Positions 8,300-15,045 of a DNA stretch of 24,204 nucleotides are shown here, piece by piece. Every line of letters starts with the position of its first letter. Position 1 is the first letter of the stretch. Source of the stretch: DASTQL01 sp035761805 (GTDB taxonomy: Bacteria; Actinomycetota; Actinomycetes; Jiangellales; Jiangellaceae). Under the pieces are notes generated by a model. It did no database searches. It was not told where the DNA came from and saw only the letters and a list, made by a program, of their open reading frames with translations. The stretch is from the NCBI GenBank assembly GCA_035761805.1, contig DASTQL010000037.1:1-24204 (forward strand), written 5' to 3'. A program made the translations under genes and the position numbers.

Positions 8300-8931
8300 T
8301 GGAGCTCGAGCACTCGTTCGTGGTCCCGGTCACCCCGGAGGAGGCGTGGCCGGTGCTGCTCGACGTCCGACGGGTCGCACCCTGCATGCCGGGTGCGCGG
8401 CTCGAGTCGGTGGACGGCGAGGAGTTCCACGGCTCGGTGACGGTCAAGGTCGGGCCGATCCAGGTCACGTACGGCGGTACGGCGCGCTTCCTCGAGCGCG
8501 ACGACGCGGCGCACCGGGTCGTCATCGACGCGCGCGGCAAGGAGAAGCGGGGCGCGGGTACGGCGACCATGACGGTCCGGGCGCATCTCGAGCCCACCGA
8601 GGGCGGGACGCGGGTGACGGCGCTGACCGACCTCGCCGTCACCGGCCGCCCCGCGCAGTTCGGCCGCAGCGTCATGGCCGACGTCGGGTCGCGGATCATC
8701 GACCGGTTCTCCGCCTGCCTGGCCGAGCAGCTGGGCGCGGCGGGCGGCGAACCCGTCCTCGCGCCCGCTGCCGAGCCGATCACCGCGGCCGAGCCGGCTC
8801 CGGAGGCCGAGCCGATCGACCTGCTGGGGACGGCCGGGGTCCCCGTGGCCAAGCGGGTGGCTCCCGTGCTGGTCGGGCTGCTCCTGCTGTGGGTGGTCTG
8901 GCGCCTGGTCCGACGCCGTCGTCGCGGCTAG
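8299..8931 (+). CDS. coxG: CoxG-like SRPBCC protein with C-terminal membrane anchor
   Basis: A 210-residue protein with an N-terminal SRPBCC (START-like) domain of about 150 residues. It begins MELEHSFVVPVTPEEAWPVLLDVRRVAPCMPGA, the typical CoxG opening, and contains KVGPIQVTYGG and GGTRVTALTDLAVTGRPAQFGR. Next come an alanine/proline/glutamate-rich linker (about 152-180) and one predicted transmembrane helix (about 187-204, VAPVLVGLLLLWVVW). The protein ends in a positively charged RRRRRG tail that should stay in the cytoplasm. CoxG proteins are linked to membrane attachment of the dehydrogenase and its contact with the quinone pool. Its presence in the operon suggests respiratory electron disposal rather than transfer to NAD or oxygen. 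The start overlaps the coxM stop. No coxD, coxE or coxF maturation gene follows. Confidence 0.88.
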   Translation: MELEHSFVVPVTPEEAWPVLLDVRRVAPCMPGARLESVDGEEFHGSVTVKVGPIQVTYGGTARFLERDDAAHRVVIDARGKEKRGAGTATMTVRAHLEPTEGGTRVTALTDLAVTGRPAQFGRSVMADVGSRIIDRFSACLAEQLGAAGGEPVLAPAAEPITAAEPAPEAEPIDLLGTAGVPVAKRVAPVLVGLLLLWVVWRLVRRRRRG

Positions 8932-8935
8932 CCGC

Positions 8936-9355
8936 TCACGGGGCCGGGTCCAGACCCGGGAGCGCGGTGACGGCACCGGACCAGGAGGCCCCTCGCACCG
9001 CGGCGTCCGCCAGCGAGCGGGCGGCCGTCTCACGCAGTGCGGACGAGCCGGCCGCGGCGACCAGCTCCGCGAGCAGCACCGCCTGCCGGGCCTCGAGCAA
9101 GCCGGCCAGCTCGCGGGCCTCGGCGGCGGTGCGCACCGGCAGCGGCAGCGCGTAGCCGGGCAGTGCGGCAACCGGCTCGGCCCCCGAGTCGCGCAGCAGC
9201 CGGGCCAGGTCGTCCCGGCGCCGGCGATGGGTGTCGAAGGCCGCGCGGGCCGGCTCCTCCTCGTCACCGGTCAGCACACCACCGACCACGCCGTAGCCGT
9301 AGACGCAGGCGTGCTCCCCGGCCAGTGCCGCCTGCAGGGCTGCTACCTCGCTCAT
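8936..9355 (-). CDS. DUF4439 ferritin-like domain protein
   Basis: A 139-residue, mostly helical protein without signal peptide. It matches the DUF4439 ferritin-like pattern: an N-terminal helix with LAGEHACVYGYGVVGG (E14, H15, Y19, Y21) and a second helix with ARAAFDTHRRRRDDLARLL, followed by two further alanine/leucine-rich helices. These Glu/His positions resemble ferritin-like metal ligands, but metal binding is unproven. Its ATG overlaps the TGA of the upstream lipoprotein gene (ATGA), so the two minus-strand genes form one unit. It ends 4 bases from the convergent coxG stop. DUF4439 genes next to rimP are a common actinobacterial arrangement, to my knowledge, and have no established function. 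Confidence 0.8.
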   Translation of the reverse strand: MSEVAALQAALAGEHACVYGYGVVGGVLTGDEEEPARAAFDTHRRRRDDLARLLRDSGAEPVAALPGYALPLPVRTAAEARELAGLLEARQAVLLAELVAAAGSSALRETAARSLADAAVRGASWSGAVTALPGLDPAP

Positions 9356-9897
9356 GCCCCACCGGCGAGAAGTGCGGCGTGTGCCGCCTCCGCCGCCCCT
9401 ATCGATGCGAGCACTGCGGCCAGTCCCTGGTCCGTGCTGGCGAGGCAGTCGAGCAGTCGCTCGGCCGCCGCGTCCGCCTCGGCCTCCCGCACCGCGGCCA
9501 GGGCCGCCGCCTGGTCGTCGGGAACCCCCGGTGGCGGTGTCGTCGTCGGCCCCGTCGCGGTGACGGCCGGCCGGGGGGCGGTGGTGCCCGCGAGGGCGTC
9601 CAGGTGGACCCGGTGGTGCCCCGTCGCCGGCGCCAACGCCGAATTCAGGCCGGGGTGGCGCGCCACGGTCGCGGCGTGCAGCGCGACCAGGGCCTCCTCG
9701 GCCCGGCGCGCCGACTCGCGTACGCCGGCGTCGGGGTCCGGCACCGGCGCCGGTGACGGCGGGTCCGAGGGGGCCGGCGCCCCGCCGCCACGGCTGCAGG
9801 CCGTGGTGCCCAGCCCGGTACCGACCAGGCCGACCAGGCCTGCGAACCCGCCGACCAGGGCGGAGCGCCGGGAGGGAGCAGGCGGCTGGCCGGGCAC
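9352..9897 (-). CDS. Tat-type lipoprotein with C-terminal ferritin-like helices (partner of DUF4439)
   Basis: A 181-residue exported protein. The N-terminus has SRRSALVGGFAGLVGLVG, a twin-arginine-like signal with a hydrophobic core, followed by GTTAC-S as a weak lipobox. A proline-rich linker (PAPSDPPSPAPVPDPD) leads to helical segments such as RESARRAEEALVALHAATVARHP and VREAEADAAAERLLDCLASTDQGLAAVLASIGAAEAAHAALL. These resemble a degenerate ferritin-like bundle. GTG at 9897 is chosen because the signal peptide then has normal size and TACCGT lies exactly 6 nt upstream, as for a leaderless message. An open frame further upstream runs antisense to rimP and is not coding. It overlaps the DUF4439 start. 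I do not know its function; a surface metal or redox role with its partner is only a guess. Confidence 0.75.
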   Translation of the reverse strand: MPGQPPAPSRRSALVGGFAGLVGLVGTGLGTTACSRGGGAPAPSDPPSPAPVPDPDAGVRESARRAEEALVALHAATVARHPGLNSALAPATGHHRVHLDALAGTTAPRPAVTATGPTTTPPPGVPDDQAAALAAVREAEADAAAERLLDCLASTDQGLAAVLASIGAAEAAHAALLAGGA

Positions 9898-9903
9898 CGG
9901 AGC

Positions 9904-9909
9904 ACGGTA
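9904..9909 (-). promoter_or_regulatory. Candidate -10 box, leaderless Tat-lipoprotein/DUF4439 unit
   Basis: On the minus strand TACCGT is followed by 6 nt and the GTG start at 9897. It lies 15 bases from the rimP -10 candidate on the other strand, so the two divergent promoters must overlap. Confidence 0.45.
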
Positions 9910-9923
9910 GCCCGCGCCCCCGC

Positions 9924-9929
9924 TAGGGT
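9924..9929 (+). promoter_or_regulatory. Candidate -10 box for the rimP-nusA operon
   Basis: TAGGGT in an otherwise G/C-only stretch gives a predicted leader of about 75 nt before rimP. The corresponding -35 position falls across the divergent lipoprotein promoter and shows no consensus. Confidence 0.45.
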
Positions 9930-9930
9930 G

Positions 9931-9973
9931 GGCGGCGATCCCGCCAGGGGCGGCCGCCGGGGTCGGGACCCCG
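9931..9973 (+). promoter_or_regulatory. Hairpins in the rimP 5' leader
   Basis: Two perfect inverted repeats are visible: GGCGG-CGATC-CCGCC (9931-9945) and CGGGGT-CGGG-ACCCCG (9958-9973). The second would be a very stable RNA hairpin about 40 nt before the rimP ATG. There is no T-tract, so it is not a classical terminator. In Escherichia coli the rimP-nusA-infB operon is controlled by NusA through leader termination; a similar role here is inference. Confidence 0.28.
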
Positions 9974-10012
9974 ATACGTCGCTCGAGGACAACTGGACAG
10001 CGAGGAGGACCG

Positions 10013-10492
10013 ATGACGGCGTCCCCCGACCTGCTCCGCAGCGTCTGCGAGCCGCTCTGCTCGGCGGCGGGGCTGGAGCTCGAGGCCCTGGAGGTCTCCC
10101 CCACGGGACGCCGGCGGCGCATCCTCCTCGTCGTCGACCGGGACGGCGGAGTCGGCCTCGACGAGTGTGCCGACTTGTCCCGTGCGGTCTCTGACGCGCT
10201 CGACGGCGGCGACGTGATGGGCGACGCCCCGTACACCCTCGAGGTCAGCTCACCTGGTGTCTCCCGACCGCTGACCCTGCCGCGGCACTGGCGCCGCAAC
10301 ACCGGTCGACTGGTGCGCGTCGTCCTCGCGTCCGGCGGCGAGGTGACCGGGCGGGTGGTGGGCGCCGACGACGACGGCGCGGACGTCGACGTCGACGGCC
10401 GCCCGCGACGCCTGGCGTATGCCGACGTCGGCAAGGCCCGGGTCCAGGTGGAGTTCCGCCGCGGGGTCGGCGACGTCGACGGGGAGGGGTGA
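10013..10492 (+). CDS. rimP: Ribosome maturation factor RimP
   Basis: A 159-residue cytoplasmic protein needed for maturation of the 30S subunit. The N-terminal domain has GLELEALEVSPTGRRRRILLVVDRDGGVGLDECADLSRAVSDALD. The family signature YTLEVSSPGVSRPL is at about residues 76-89, and an SH3-like C-terminal domain begins with RNTGRLVRV. The ATG is preceded by GAGGAGG at 5 nt. It opens the conserved rimP-nusA-rnpM-infB-DUF503-rbfA block, in which all products act in transcription elongation, translation initiation or ribosome assembly. Only three bases separate it from nusA. The C-terminal tail is acidic and short. Confidence 0.96.
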   Translation: MTASPDLLRSVCEPLCSAAGLELEALEVSPTGRRRRILLVVDRDGGVGLDECADLSRAVSDALDGGDVMGDAPYTLEVSSPGVSRPLTLPRHWRRNTGRLVRVVLASGGEVTGRVVGADDDGADVDVDGRPRRLAYADVGKARVQVEFRRGVGDVDGEG

Positions 10493-10495
10493 CTC

Positions 10496-11482
10496 GTGGA
10501 CATCGACCTCACGGTCCTGCGCGCGCTGGAGCGCGAGAAGGAGATCTCCTTCGACCTCGTGGTCGAGGCCCTGGAGCAGGCTCTGCTGATCGCCTACCAG
10601 CGCACGGAGGGTGCTCACGCCCATGCCCGGGTCGAGCTGGACCGCCGTACCGGGCACGTCACCGTCTGGGCGCAGGAGCTCGACGAGGCGGGCGCCGTCG
10701 TCCGGGAGTGGGACGACACCCCGGCGGGCTTCGGCCGGATCGCGGCGACCACCGCCAAGCAGGTCATCCTGCAGCGGCTGCGCGACGCCGAGGACGACAT
10801 CACCTTCGGCGAGTTCCTCGGCCGGGAGGGAGACGTCCTCTCCGGCACCATCCAGCAGGGGCACGACGCTCGCATGGTCTACGTCGACCTCGGCAAGGCC
10901 GAGGCCGTGCTGCCCCCGCAGGAGCAGGTCCCGGGTGAGCGCTACGAGCACGGCACCCGGATCAAGTGCTACGTCGTCCAGGTGCGCAAGGGCATGCGTG
11001 GGCCGGTCATCACGCTGTCCCGGACCCATCCCAACCTCGTCCGCAAGCTGTTCGCGCTCGAGGTCCCCGAGATCGCCGACGGGACGGTCGAGATCGTCGG
11101 GATCGCCCGCGAGGCCGGTCACCGCAGCAAGATCGCGGTGCGTTCGCACCGGCCCGGGGTCAACGCCAAGGGGGCCTGCATCGGTCCGATGGGTGCCCGG
11201 GTCCGGGCCGTGATGCACGAGCTCCACGGTGAGAAGATCGACATCGTCGACTGGTCCGACGACCCGGCCGAGCTCGTCGCGCACGCGCTGTCCCCCGCCC
11301 GGGTGCAGCGGGTGGAGGTCGTCGATGCCGAGGCACGCTCGGCGCGCGTCGTCGTGCCCGACTACCAGCTCTCGCTGGCGATCGGCAAAGAGGGGCAGAA
11401 CGCCCGGCTCGCCGCGCGGCTCACCGGGTGGCGGATCGACATCCGGTCCGACACGGCCCCGGCCGGTCCGGTCGGCGAGTGA
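10496..11482 (+). CDS. nusA: Transcription termination/antitermination factor NusA
   Basis: A 328-residue RNA polymerase-binding elongation factor that modulates pausing, termination and antitermination. Domains in order are the N-terminal polymerase-binding domain (about 1-105, starting MDIDLTVLRALEREKEIS), an S1 domain (about 110-170, GDVLSGTIQQGHDARMVYVDLGKAEAVLP), KH1 (with IGPMGAR at 229-235) and KH2 (with AIGKEGQNARLAARLTGW, from about 295). It lacks the C-terminal acidic repeats of the enterobacterial protein, which is normal for Actinobacteria. GTG 10496 follows GGGGAGGGG within the end of rimP. The next gene begins 22 bases downstream, with its own candidate promoter in the gap. Confidence 0.97.
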   Translation: MDIDLTVLRALEREKEISFDLVVEALEQALLIAYQRTEGAHAHARVELDRRTGHVTVWAQELDEAGAVVREWDDTPAGFGRIAATTAKQVILQRLRDAEDDITFGEFLGREGDVLSGTIQQGHDARMVYVDLGKAEAVLPPQEQVPGERYEHGTRIKCYVVQVRKGMRGPVITLSRTHPNLVRKLFALEVPEIADGTVEIVGIAREAGHRSKIAVRSHRPGVNAKGACIGPMGARVRAVMHELHGEKIDIVDWSDDPAELVAHALSPARVQRVEVVDAEARSARVVVPDYQLSLAIGKEGQNARLAARLTGWRIDIRSDTAPAGPVGE

Positions 11483-11493
11483 GCCGGAGCAGG

Positions 11494-11499
11494 TAGACT
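11494..11499 (+). promoter_or_regulatory. Candidate -10 box for a leaderless rnpM-infB transcript
   Basis: TAGACT is followed by 5 nt and the GTG start of rnpM. It is the clearest of the leaderless-type promoters in the window and the only A/T-containing hexamer in the nusA-rnpM gap. It would let rnpM and infB be made separately from rimP-nusA. Confidence 0.5.
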
Positions 11500-11504
11500 G
11501 ACCG

Positions 11505-11825
11505 GTGCAACGTCGCGCGCCCATGCCCCTGCGCACCTGTGTGGGGTGTCGTGAGCGTGCGGGCAAGTCCGAACTGCTGCGTGTCGTCGCGGCCGGTGAG
11601 GAGGCGGGCCGTCGAGGTCCCGACCTCGTCCCCGACCCGCGCGGCCGGCTCCCCGGGCGGGGCGCGTACCTCCACCCCGATCCGAGGTGCCTCGACCTCG
11701 CCGAGCGCCGTCGGGCGTTCCCGCGGGCCCTGCGCCTGCCGGGCCCGCTCGACACCACGGCGCTGAGGCGGTGGGTCGAGGCCGGCGGCGACGAGGGCAG
11801 GACGAAGAGAGGAGGCGGGACGTGA
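11505..11825 (+). CDS. rnpM: YlxR/RnpM family RNA-binding protein
   Basis: A 106-residue basic protein of the YlxR (DUF448) family. In Bacillus subtilis the family member binds RNA and modulates RNase P, hence RnpM. The signatures are present: RTCVGCRERAGKSELLRVV (C12 and C15), GRLPGRGAYLHPDPRCLDLAERRRAFPRALR and a basic C-terminus. It sits between nusA and infB, as in most Gram-positive bacteria. GTG 11505 is chosen over the in-frame ATG at 11523 because TAGACT lies 5 nt upstream and the residues between are basic and family-like. No Shine-Dalgarno is seen, consistent with a leaderless start. The C-terminal 15 residues (EGRTKRGGGT) are probably disordered. Confidence 0.92.
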   Translation: MQRRAPMPLRTCVGCRERAGKSELLRVVAAGEEAGRRGPDLVPDPRGRLPGRGAYLHPDPRCLDLAERRRAFPRALRLPGPLDTTALRRWVEAGGDEGRTKRGGGT

Positions 11826-11846
11826 CCCCCGCGGGCGATCGATGAG

Positions 11847-11905
11847 ATGCGCACGATGAGCATGTCCGAGCACTAACCGGTCTGTGCCCACGGGGGCCCG
11901 GACCG
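11847..11905 (+). promoter_or_regulatory. infB leader: nine-codon ORF followed by a hairpin
   Basis: In the 92-base gap between rnpM and infB a short ORF (11847-11876) encodes MRTMSMSEH and ends in TAA. It has three in-frame ATGs, and a fourth ATG at 11842 opens an overlapping five-codon frame. One base after the stop a hairpin begins: CGGTC (11878-11882) pairs with GACCG (11901-11905), with GCCC-ACGG-GGGC inside and a 3x3 internal loop. The infB Shine-Dalgarno AAGGAG follows directly. I recall a similar ATGAG-rich ORF plus GGTCC hairpin before infB in Streptomyces, but this is unverified memory. No strong ribosome-binding site precedes the ORF. Confidence 0.35.
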
Positions 11906-11917
11906 AGAAGGAGAGCA

Positions 11918-14722
11918 GTGGCTAAGGTCCGGGTTTACGAGCTCGCCAAGGAGCTGGGAGTCGAGAGCAAGGTCGTGCTGACCAAGCTCAACGAGCTCGG
12001 CGAGTTCGTCCGATCGGCCTCCTCGACCATCGAGGCGCCGGTCGTCCGCAAGCTTCGGGAGGCGCTGGCCGACTCCGGCGCCCCCGCCCCGTCGGCACGC
12101 AAGGCTCCCGTTGCCGCGAAATCGGCGGCTCCCGCGGCGCCGGCCGCGCCCCCGACCCCCGCGGCGGCCCCCGTGCCGCCCGCCCCCGTCGCCCCGGCAC
12201 CCGAGCCGCCGGCAACCGGTGTGCCGGCTCCGGCCGAGCCGGCCCCTCTGCCCCCGGCGGCGGCCCCGCGTCCCGCACCCCGACCGAGCGCCCCCGGGGC
12301 CCCGCCGGCGCGCCCGCAGGCCCCGGCCGCGTCCGCCGGTGCGCCGGCGAAGCCCACGCCGGGCGCGCGACCGGGTCAGCCCCGGCCGGGCAACAACCCC
12401 TTCAGCAGCACCGACTCGACCGGCATGGGACGCCCGGCGCGCCCGTCCGGTCCGCGGCCGGGCAACAACCCGTACACGTCGGGGGCGAGCACCGGCATGG
12501 GGCGCCCGCCCCGTTCGGGTGCGCCGGGTGCCCGCCCCAGCCCGGGGGCCATGCCCCCGCGGCCCGGCGGCGGCGCCGGCCCGGGTGGTCCGCGTCCGAA
12601 CCCGGGGATGATGCCCAAGCTGCCCCCGCCCTCCCCTACCGGTGCGCCGGGCCGCGGCGCCCCCGGCGGTGGGCGCCCCGGGCAGGGTGGCCGTGGCGGC
12701 CCCGGCGGAGGTCGTGGCGGCGGCTTCGCCGGTCGTCCGGGGGCCGGCGGTGGCTTCGGCGGCGGCTTCGCCGGCCGGCCCGGCGGCGGTGGCGGACGCG
12801 GGCGTGGTGGCACCGCAGGTGCCTTCGGGCGCCCGGGCGGCCCGACCCGTCGCGGCCGCAAGAGCAAGCGGCAGAAGCGCCAGGAGTTCGACAACATGCA
12901 GGCGCCCTCGATCGGGGGCGTGCGGATCCCGCGCGGCAACGGACAGGTCGTCCGGCTCCCCCGCGGGGCGTCGCTGTCCGACTTCGCGGAGCGCATCGAC
13001 ACCGAGGCGGCGGGCCTGGTCCAGGTCCTCTTCCACCTCGGCGAGATGGTGACGGCGACGCAGTCCGTGGACGCCGACACCTTCAAGCTGCTGGGCGAGG
13101 AGCTCGGCTACCAGGTCGAGGTCGTGTCGCCGGAGGACGAGGACCGCGAGCTGCTGGAGTCCTTCCACATCGACTTCGACGCCGAGGACGACGCCGACGC
13201 CGTGCCCCGGCCCCCCGTGGTCACCGTCATGGGTCACGTCGACCACGGCAAGACCAAGCTGCTGGACGCCATCCGCAACGCCAACGTCGTGGCTGCCGAG
13301 GCCGGTGGCATCACCCAGCACATCGGGGCCTACCAGGTGCACGTCGACCACGAGGGCCAGGACCGCGCGCTCACCGTCATCGACACGCCCGGCCACGAGG
13401 CCTTCACGGCCATGCGTGCCCGCGGCGCGGAGGTGACCGATATCGCGATCCTCGTGGTGGCCGCCGACGACGGCGTGATGCCGCAGACCACCGAGGCGCT
13501 CAACCACGCCCAGGCCGCCGGTGTCCCGATCGTGGTCGCCGTCAACAAGGTCGACAAGGAGGGTGCCAACCCGGCCAAGATCCGCCAGCAGCTCACCGAG
13601 TACGGTCTGGTGGCCGAGGAGTACGGCGGCGACACGATGTTCGTCGACGTCTCGGCGCTCAGGCGCACGGGCATCGACAGCCTGCTCGAGGCGGTGCTGC
13701 TGACCGCGGACGCCGCACTCGACCTGCGGGCCGACCCGGACATGCCGGCGCGCGGCGTGGCGATCGAGGGCCACCTCGACAAGGGACGCGGCCCGGTGGC
13801 CACGGTGCTCGTGCAGCGCGGCACCCTGCGCCCCGGCGACGCCATCGTCACCGGCCAGTCCTACGGCCGCGTCCGCGCCATGCTCGACGAGTTCGGCGAG
13901 CCGGTCACCGCGGCGGCGCCGTCGCGTCCGGTCCAGGTGCTCGGGCTCACCGGCGTACCGTCCGCCGGCGACAAGTTCCTCGTCGCCGACGACGACCGGA
14001 CCGCCCGGCAGATCGCCGAGAAGCGCGAGGCCATGGAGCGTGCCGCGGCCAACGCCCGCGCCCGCAAGCGGGTCACGCTCGAGGGCTGGCTCACCGAGGC
14101 CAAGGTCGAGACGCTCAACCTCATCCTCAAGGGCGACGTCTCCGGCTCGGTCGAGGCGTTGGAGGACGCGCTGCTCAAGCTGGACGTCGGCGAGGAGGTC
14201 TCGCTGCGGATCATCGGCCGGGGGGTCGGCGCGATCACGCAGAGTGACATCATGCTGGCGGCGGCCTCGGACGCGATCATCATCGGCTTCAACGTCCGGC
14301 CGGAGGGCAAGAACAGCGAGCTCGCCGACCGCGAGGGTGTCGAGATCCGCTACTACTCGGTCATCTACCAGGCGATCGAGGAGATCGAGGCGGCACTCAA
14401 GGGGATGCTCAAGCCGGAGTTCGAAGAGATCCAGCTCGGCACCGCGGAGATCCGCGAGGTCTTCCGGTCCAGCAAGTTCGGCAACATCGCGGGCTGCATG
14501 GTCACCGGGGGCGTCATCCGCCGCAACGCCAAGGCCCGTCTACTGCGCGACGGCATCGTGGTCTCCGACAACCTGGCCGTGGAGTCGCTGCGACGGTTCA
14601 AGGACGACGCCACCGAGGTCCGCGAGGGCTTCGAGTGCGGTGTCGGCCTCGGCTCGTTCAACGACATCCAGGTCGGCGACGTCATCGAGACCTACGAGAT
14701 GCGCGAGAAGCCCAGGGTCTGA
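11918..14722 (+). CDS. infB: Translation initiation factor IF-2
   Basis: A 934-residue GTPase that brings initiator fMet-tRNA to the 30S subunit. The N-terminus is the small IF2-N domain (MAKVRVYELAKELGVESKVVLTKLNELGEFV). A disordered Ala/Pro- then Gly/Arg-rich linker follows (about residues 50-310), as is typical in Actinobacteria. A second IF2-N-type segment (about 335-395) precedes the GTPase domain: G1 GHVDHGKT at 439-446, G2 GGITQHIGAY, G3 DTPGHE at 489-494, G4 NKVD at 543-546 and G5 SAL. Domains II, III and the C-terminal tRNA-binding domain complete it. GTG 11918 is chosen by AAGGAG 8 nt upstream and by homology from the first residue. The linker holds a 24-residue tandem repeat. The next gene starts 6 bases after the stop. 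Confidence 0.98.
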   Translation: MAKVRVYELAKELGVESKVVLTKLNELGEFVRSASSTIEAPVVRKLREALADSGAPAPSARKAPVAAKSAAPAAPAAPPTPAAAPVPPAPVAPAPEPPATGVPAPAEPAPLPPAAAPRPAPRPSAPGAPPARPQAPAASAGAPAKPTPGARPGQPRPGNNPFSSTDSTGMGRPARPSGPRPGNNPYTSGASTGMGRPPRSGAPGARPSPGAMPPRPGGGAGPGGPRPNPGMMPKLPPPSPTGAPGRGAPGGGRPGQGGRGGPGGGRGGGFAGRPGAGGGFGGGFAGRPGGGGGRGRGGTAGAFGRPGGPTRRGRKSKRQKRQEFDNMQAPSIGGVRIPRGNGQVVRLPRGASLSDFAERIDTEAAGLVQVLFHLGEMVTATQSVDADTFKLLGEELGYQVEVVSPEDEDRELLESFHIDFDAEDDADAVPRPPVVTVMGHVDHGKTKLLDAIRNANVVAAEAGGITQHIGAYQVHVDHEGQDRALTVIDTPGHEAFTAMRARGAEVTDIAILVVAADDGVMPQTTEALNHAQAAGVPIVVAVNKVDKEGANPAKIRQQLTEYGLVAEEYGGDTMFVDVSALRRTGIDSLLEAVLLTADAALDLRADPDMPARGVAIEGHLDKGRGPVATVLVQRGTLRPGDAIVTGQSYGRVRAMLDEFGEPVTAAAPSRPVQVLGLTGVPSAGDKFLVADDDRTARQIAEKREAMERAAANARARKRVTLEGWLTEAKVETLNLILKGDVSGSVEALEDALLKLDVGEEVSLRIIGRGVGAITQSDIMLAAASDAIIIGFNVRPEGKNSELADREGVEIRYYSVIYQAIEEIEAALKGMLKPEFEEIQLGTAEIREVFRSSKFGNIAGCMVTGGVIRRNAKARLLRDGIVVSDNLAVESLRRFKDDATEVREGFECGVGLGSFNDIQVGDVIETYEMREKPRV
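12380..12523 (+). repeat. 24-residue (72-nt) tandem repeat in the IF-2 linker
   Basis: Two adjacent units, residues 155-178 and 179-202 of IF-2, share PRPGNNP(F/Y)xSxxSTGMGRP. The nucleotide match is strongest in the GGCCGGGCAACAACCC and ACCGGCATGGG parts, and the period is exactly 72 nt. Such repeats occur in IF-2 of other Actinobacteria and probably lie in a flexible linker. Confidence 0.85.
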
Positions 14723-14728
14723 CCGGGC

Positions 14729-15025
14729 TTGTTCACCGCCACCCTGACCCTGGACCTGCTGCTCGGCGACGTGCACTCCCTCAAGGGGAAGCGCGCCGTC
14801 GTGCGGCCGGTGGTCGCCGAGCTCCGCCGCCGCTTCCCGGTGTCGGCGGCGGAGGTCGGCCACCTGGACCTACACCGGCGGGCGGAGATCGGGGTGGCCG
14901 TGGTGGCCGCCAACGCGGCGCACTGCGAGGAGGTGCTCGACGCGGTGGAGCACCTCGTCGCCCGTCGCCCCGAGCTCGAGCTGCTCGCCGCCCGCCGCCA
15001 GCTGCTTGCTGGCACCGACGACTGA
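14729..15025 (+). CDS. DUF503 (YlxP-like) domain protein
   Basis: A 98-residue protein of the DUF503/YlxP family. The whole length matches the family pattern: FTATLTLDLLLGDVHSLKGKRAVVRPVV, AEVGHLDLHRRAEIGVAVVAANAAHCEEVLDAVEHLVARRPELELL. The fold is small and alpha/beta. The biochemical function is unknown; the conserved position between infB and rbfA points to ribosome assembly or translation. The start is TTG at 14729, 6 bases after the infB stop. I prefer it because the family begins with M-(F/Y)-T-(A/G)-T at this point and no ATG or GTG is available nearby in frame. A poor ribosome-binding site (GACCGGG) suggests translation coupled to infB. rbfA follows after 20 bases. Confidence 0.9.
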   Translation: MFTATLTLDLLLGDVHSLKGKRAVVRPVVAELRRRFPVSAAEVGHLDLHRRAEIGVAVVAANAAHCEEVLDAVEHLVARRPELELLAARRQLLAGTDD

Positions 15026-15045
15026 CCACGACCGAGGAGGACGAC

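Noticed and set aside
8924..8935. Perfect 12-base palindrome GCGGCTAGCCGC at the coxG stop, in the convergent junction
   Set aside because: As RNA it has no loop and no adjacent T-tract, and short GC palindromes are expected by chance; not called as a bidirectional terminator.
11873..13774. Minus-strand Gly/Ala/Arg-rich open frame across infB
   Set aside because: Antisense of the IF-2 linker and G domain; low complexity, no start context, no homology recognised.
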